Source of the DNA: Pistricoccus aurantiacus
GTDB taxonomy: Bacteria > Pseudomonadota > Gammaproteobacteria > Pseudomonadales > Halomonadaceae
Strand: one strand, 5' to 3'
Length of the DNA: 64,000 nucleotides
Assembly (NCBI RefSeq): GCF_042682565.1
Contig: NZ_JBHUIC010000013.1
Part shown: piece after piece, positions 63,050-64,000 of the stretch
Numbering within the stretch: the first letter of the stretch is position 1
Layout of the letters: each line of letters begins with the position of its first letter
Program-made: the position numbers and the translations under genes
The notes under the pieces: model-generated
Database searches by the model: none
What the model was told of the DNA's origin: nothing
The model's input: only the letters and a program-made list of their open reading frames with translations

Positions 63050-63898
63050 ATGCTCGCCTATCAACACGCCTATCACGCGGGCAACTTTGCCGATGTGCAC
63101 AAGCATCTGCTGCTGTTCGCCACTATCGACCTTCTGCTGCGCAAGGACTCGGCGATCACCTTCGTCGACACCCATGCCGGACGCGGCCTGTATCCGCTGG
63201 CGGCGGCCCAGACCCAGAAACTGCAGGAGTATCAGCACGGCATCGCGCCGCTATGGCGAGCCCGGGAAAGCCTGGCGGAACATCAGCCGCTGCTGCGGGA
63301 TTGGCTTTCCGCCCTCGACGAGGCGCAGCCCGGCAGGCGGCTCGAGACCTACCCCGGATCGCCCTGGTGGCTGGCAAAGCGGCTGCGCGCCCAGGATCGA
63401 CTGCGCCTGTTCGAACTGCACCCGGCGGAACACGAAGCCCTGGCTCAACAACCTCTCGCGCCGGGTATCAAGCGCCTGCGAGAAGATGGTCTGCAAGGAC
63501 TCCAGCGCATGCTGCCGGTCTCGACGCCCCGGCTAGGCGTGCTGATCGATCCCAGCTACGAGGTCAAGACGGACTATACGATGGTGGCCGAGACGCTGAT
63601 CGAGGCGGCCCGCAAGGTGCGCCACGCCGTCCTGCTGATCTGGTACCCGCTGCTTCCGGCGGGACGTCATCGGCAGTTGCTGCAGCAGTTGAAGGACAGC
63701 GGCCTGCGCAAGCTGTGGCGCAGCGAGCTGACGCTTGCCGCGCCGGAGCACTCGAGCCACGGCATGTACGGCAGCGGCATGCTGGTGCTCAACCCGCCCT
63801 GGGGACTGAGTGAGGACGTGACACGAGCGATGCAGGCGATTGCCCCGCTGCTCGGCGAAGCGGCCAGCCATCGGGCGGACTGGTGGGTGGGAGAATAA
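63050..63898 (+). CDS. rlmJ: 23S rRNA (adenine-N6) methyltransferase RlmJ
   Basis: RlmJ methylates N6 of A2030 in 23S rRNA with SAM. The 282-residue protein (E. coli 280) begins MLAYQHAYHAGNFADVHKHL, the conserved N-terminus, with FVDTHAGRGLYPL (SAM-binding). The catalytic motif IV reads LIDPSYEVKTDYTMV, DPSY in place of the DPPY of E. coli. ATG 63050 is chosen since homologues start at this MLxYxHxxHAGN; an in-frame TTG at 63029 overlaps the terminator. The gene is complete in the window. Confidence 0.95.
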   Translation: MLAYQHAYHAGNFADVHKHLLLFATIDLLLRKDSAITFVDTHAGRGLYPLAAAQTQKLQEYQHGIAPLWRARESLAEHQPLLRDWLSALDEAQPGRRLETYPGSPWWLAKRLRAQDRLRLFELHPAEHEALAQQPLAPGIKRLREDGLQGLQRMLPVSTPRLGVLIDPSYEVKTDYTMVAETLIEAARKVRHAVLLIWYPLLPAGRHRQLLQQLKDSGLRKLWRSELTLAAPEHSSHGMYGSGMLVLNPPWGLSEDVTRAMQAIAPLLGEAASHRADWWVGE

Positions 63899-63980
63899 GA
63901 ATCTATCCGTAAATAATATTCACTTTAAGCGGTACCTTCCGAAACGCGATAATGGCCGCCGCCAATTGGTTGAGGGCGCG

Positions 63981-64000
63981 AAAGCTGCGCGCCAGCTTTT
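63981..64000. terminator. Hairpin at the right edge
   Basis: AAAGCTG and CAGCTTT pair over 7 bp around five bases and are followed by a T at the window end. It could terminate rlmJ or a gene entering from the right. The 102 bp after rlmJ otherwise show no gene. Confidence 0.4.

Overview
The window reads as chromosomal DNA of a GC-rich gammaproteobacterium, most likely a Halomonas-type organism (Halomonadaceae). This is inferred from gene content and order: gmk-rpoZ-spoT-ridA, oxyR-recG and ubiC-ubiA are arranged as in Pseudomonas and its relatives, and atpIBEFHAGDC lies beside parAB-rsmG-mnmG. No 16S rRNA, tRNA, CRISPR array, prophage or insertion sequence was seen. Nearly everything is core genome, with a few accessory patches.

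Layout. 0-11 kb: gmk (5' end cut off), rpoZ, spoT, ridA, an SDR-type protein, oxyR overlapping recG, a small unknown protein, an HU protein, a rubredoxin-reductase-like flavoprotein, ubiC and ubiA. 11-14 kb: a strongly structured leader in front of a histone-deacetylase-family amidohydrolase, then cysZ and an acyl-CoA thioesterase. 14-20.8 kb: a respiratory island with an orphan Tat-exported TRAP binding protein, then torA, torD and an unusual torC-like triheme cytochrome in one overlapping operon. Upstream lie an FNR/ANR-type box, a 32-codon membrane mini-gene and a decayed small membrane gene. 20.8-29 kb: uvrD, a glycosyltransferase, a HexR-type regulator, a 66-residue unknown, an NSS transporter, a DUF72 protein and an EamA permease. 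29-36 kb: glmS, glmU, apbE, uppP, mgtE. 36-48 kb: the complete ATP synthase operon with a recognisable promoter, then parB, parA, rsmG and mnmG, all leftward.

The 560 bp to the right of mnmG hold several DnaA boxes next to an AT-rich block and are a good candidate for oriC. The long leftward gene run from mnmG to mgtE fits a fork leaving this point. 48.5-64 kb: a glnHPQ-type transporter, erpA, argC, a CLC protein, hemJ, thiD, hemL (with a second DnaA-box pair upstream), a kinase-like/P-loop fusion whose kinase loop looks dead, a CsgD-like regulator facing an AT-rich 700-bp desert, then rdgB-hemW, an OmpA-family lipoprotein and rlmJ.

Functional themes are heme supply (hemJ, hemL, hemW), anaerobic respiration (torCDA), cell-envelope precursors (glmS, glmU, uppP), energy conservation (atp) and chromosome maintenance (parAB, candidate oriC, uvrD, recG). 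The most unusual items are the torC-like cytochrome, the structured leader at 11.3 kb, the DnaA-box clusters, the degenerate kinase domain at 58 kb, the hairpin inside the atp operon and the mini-gene at 20.5 kb.
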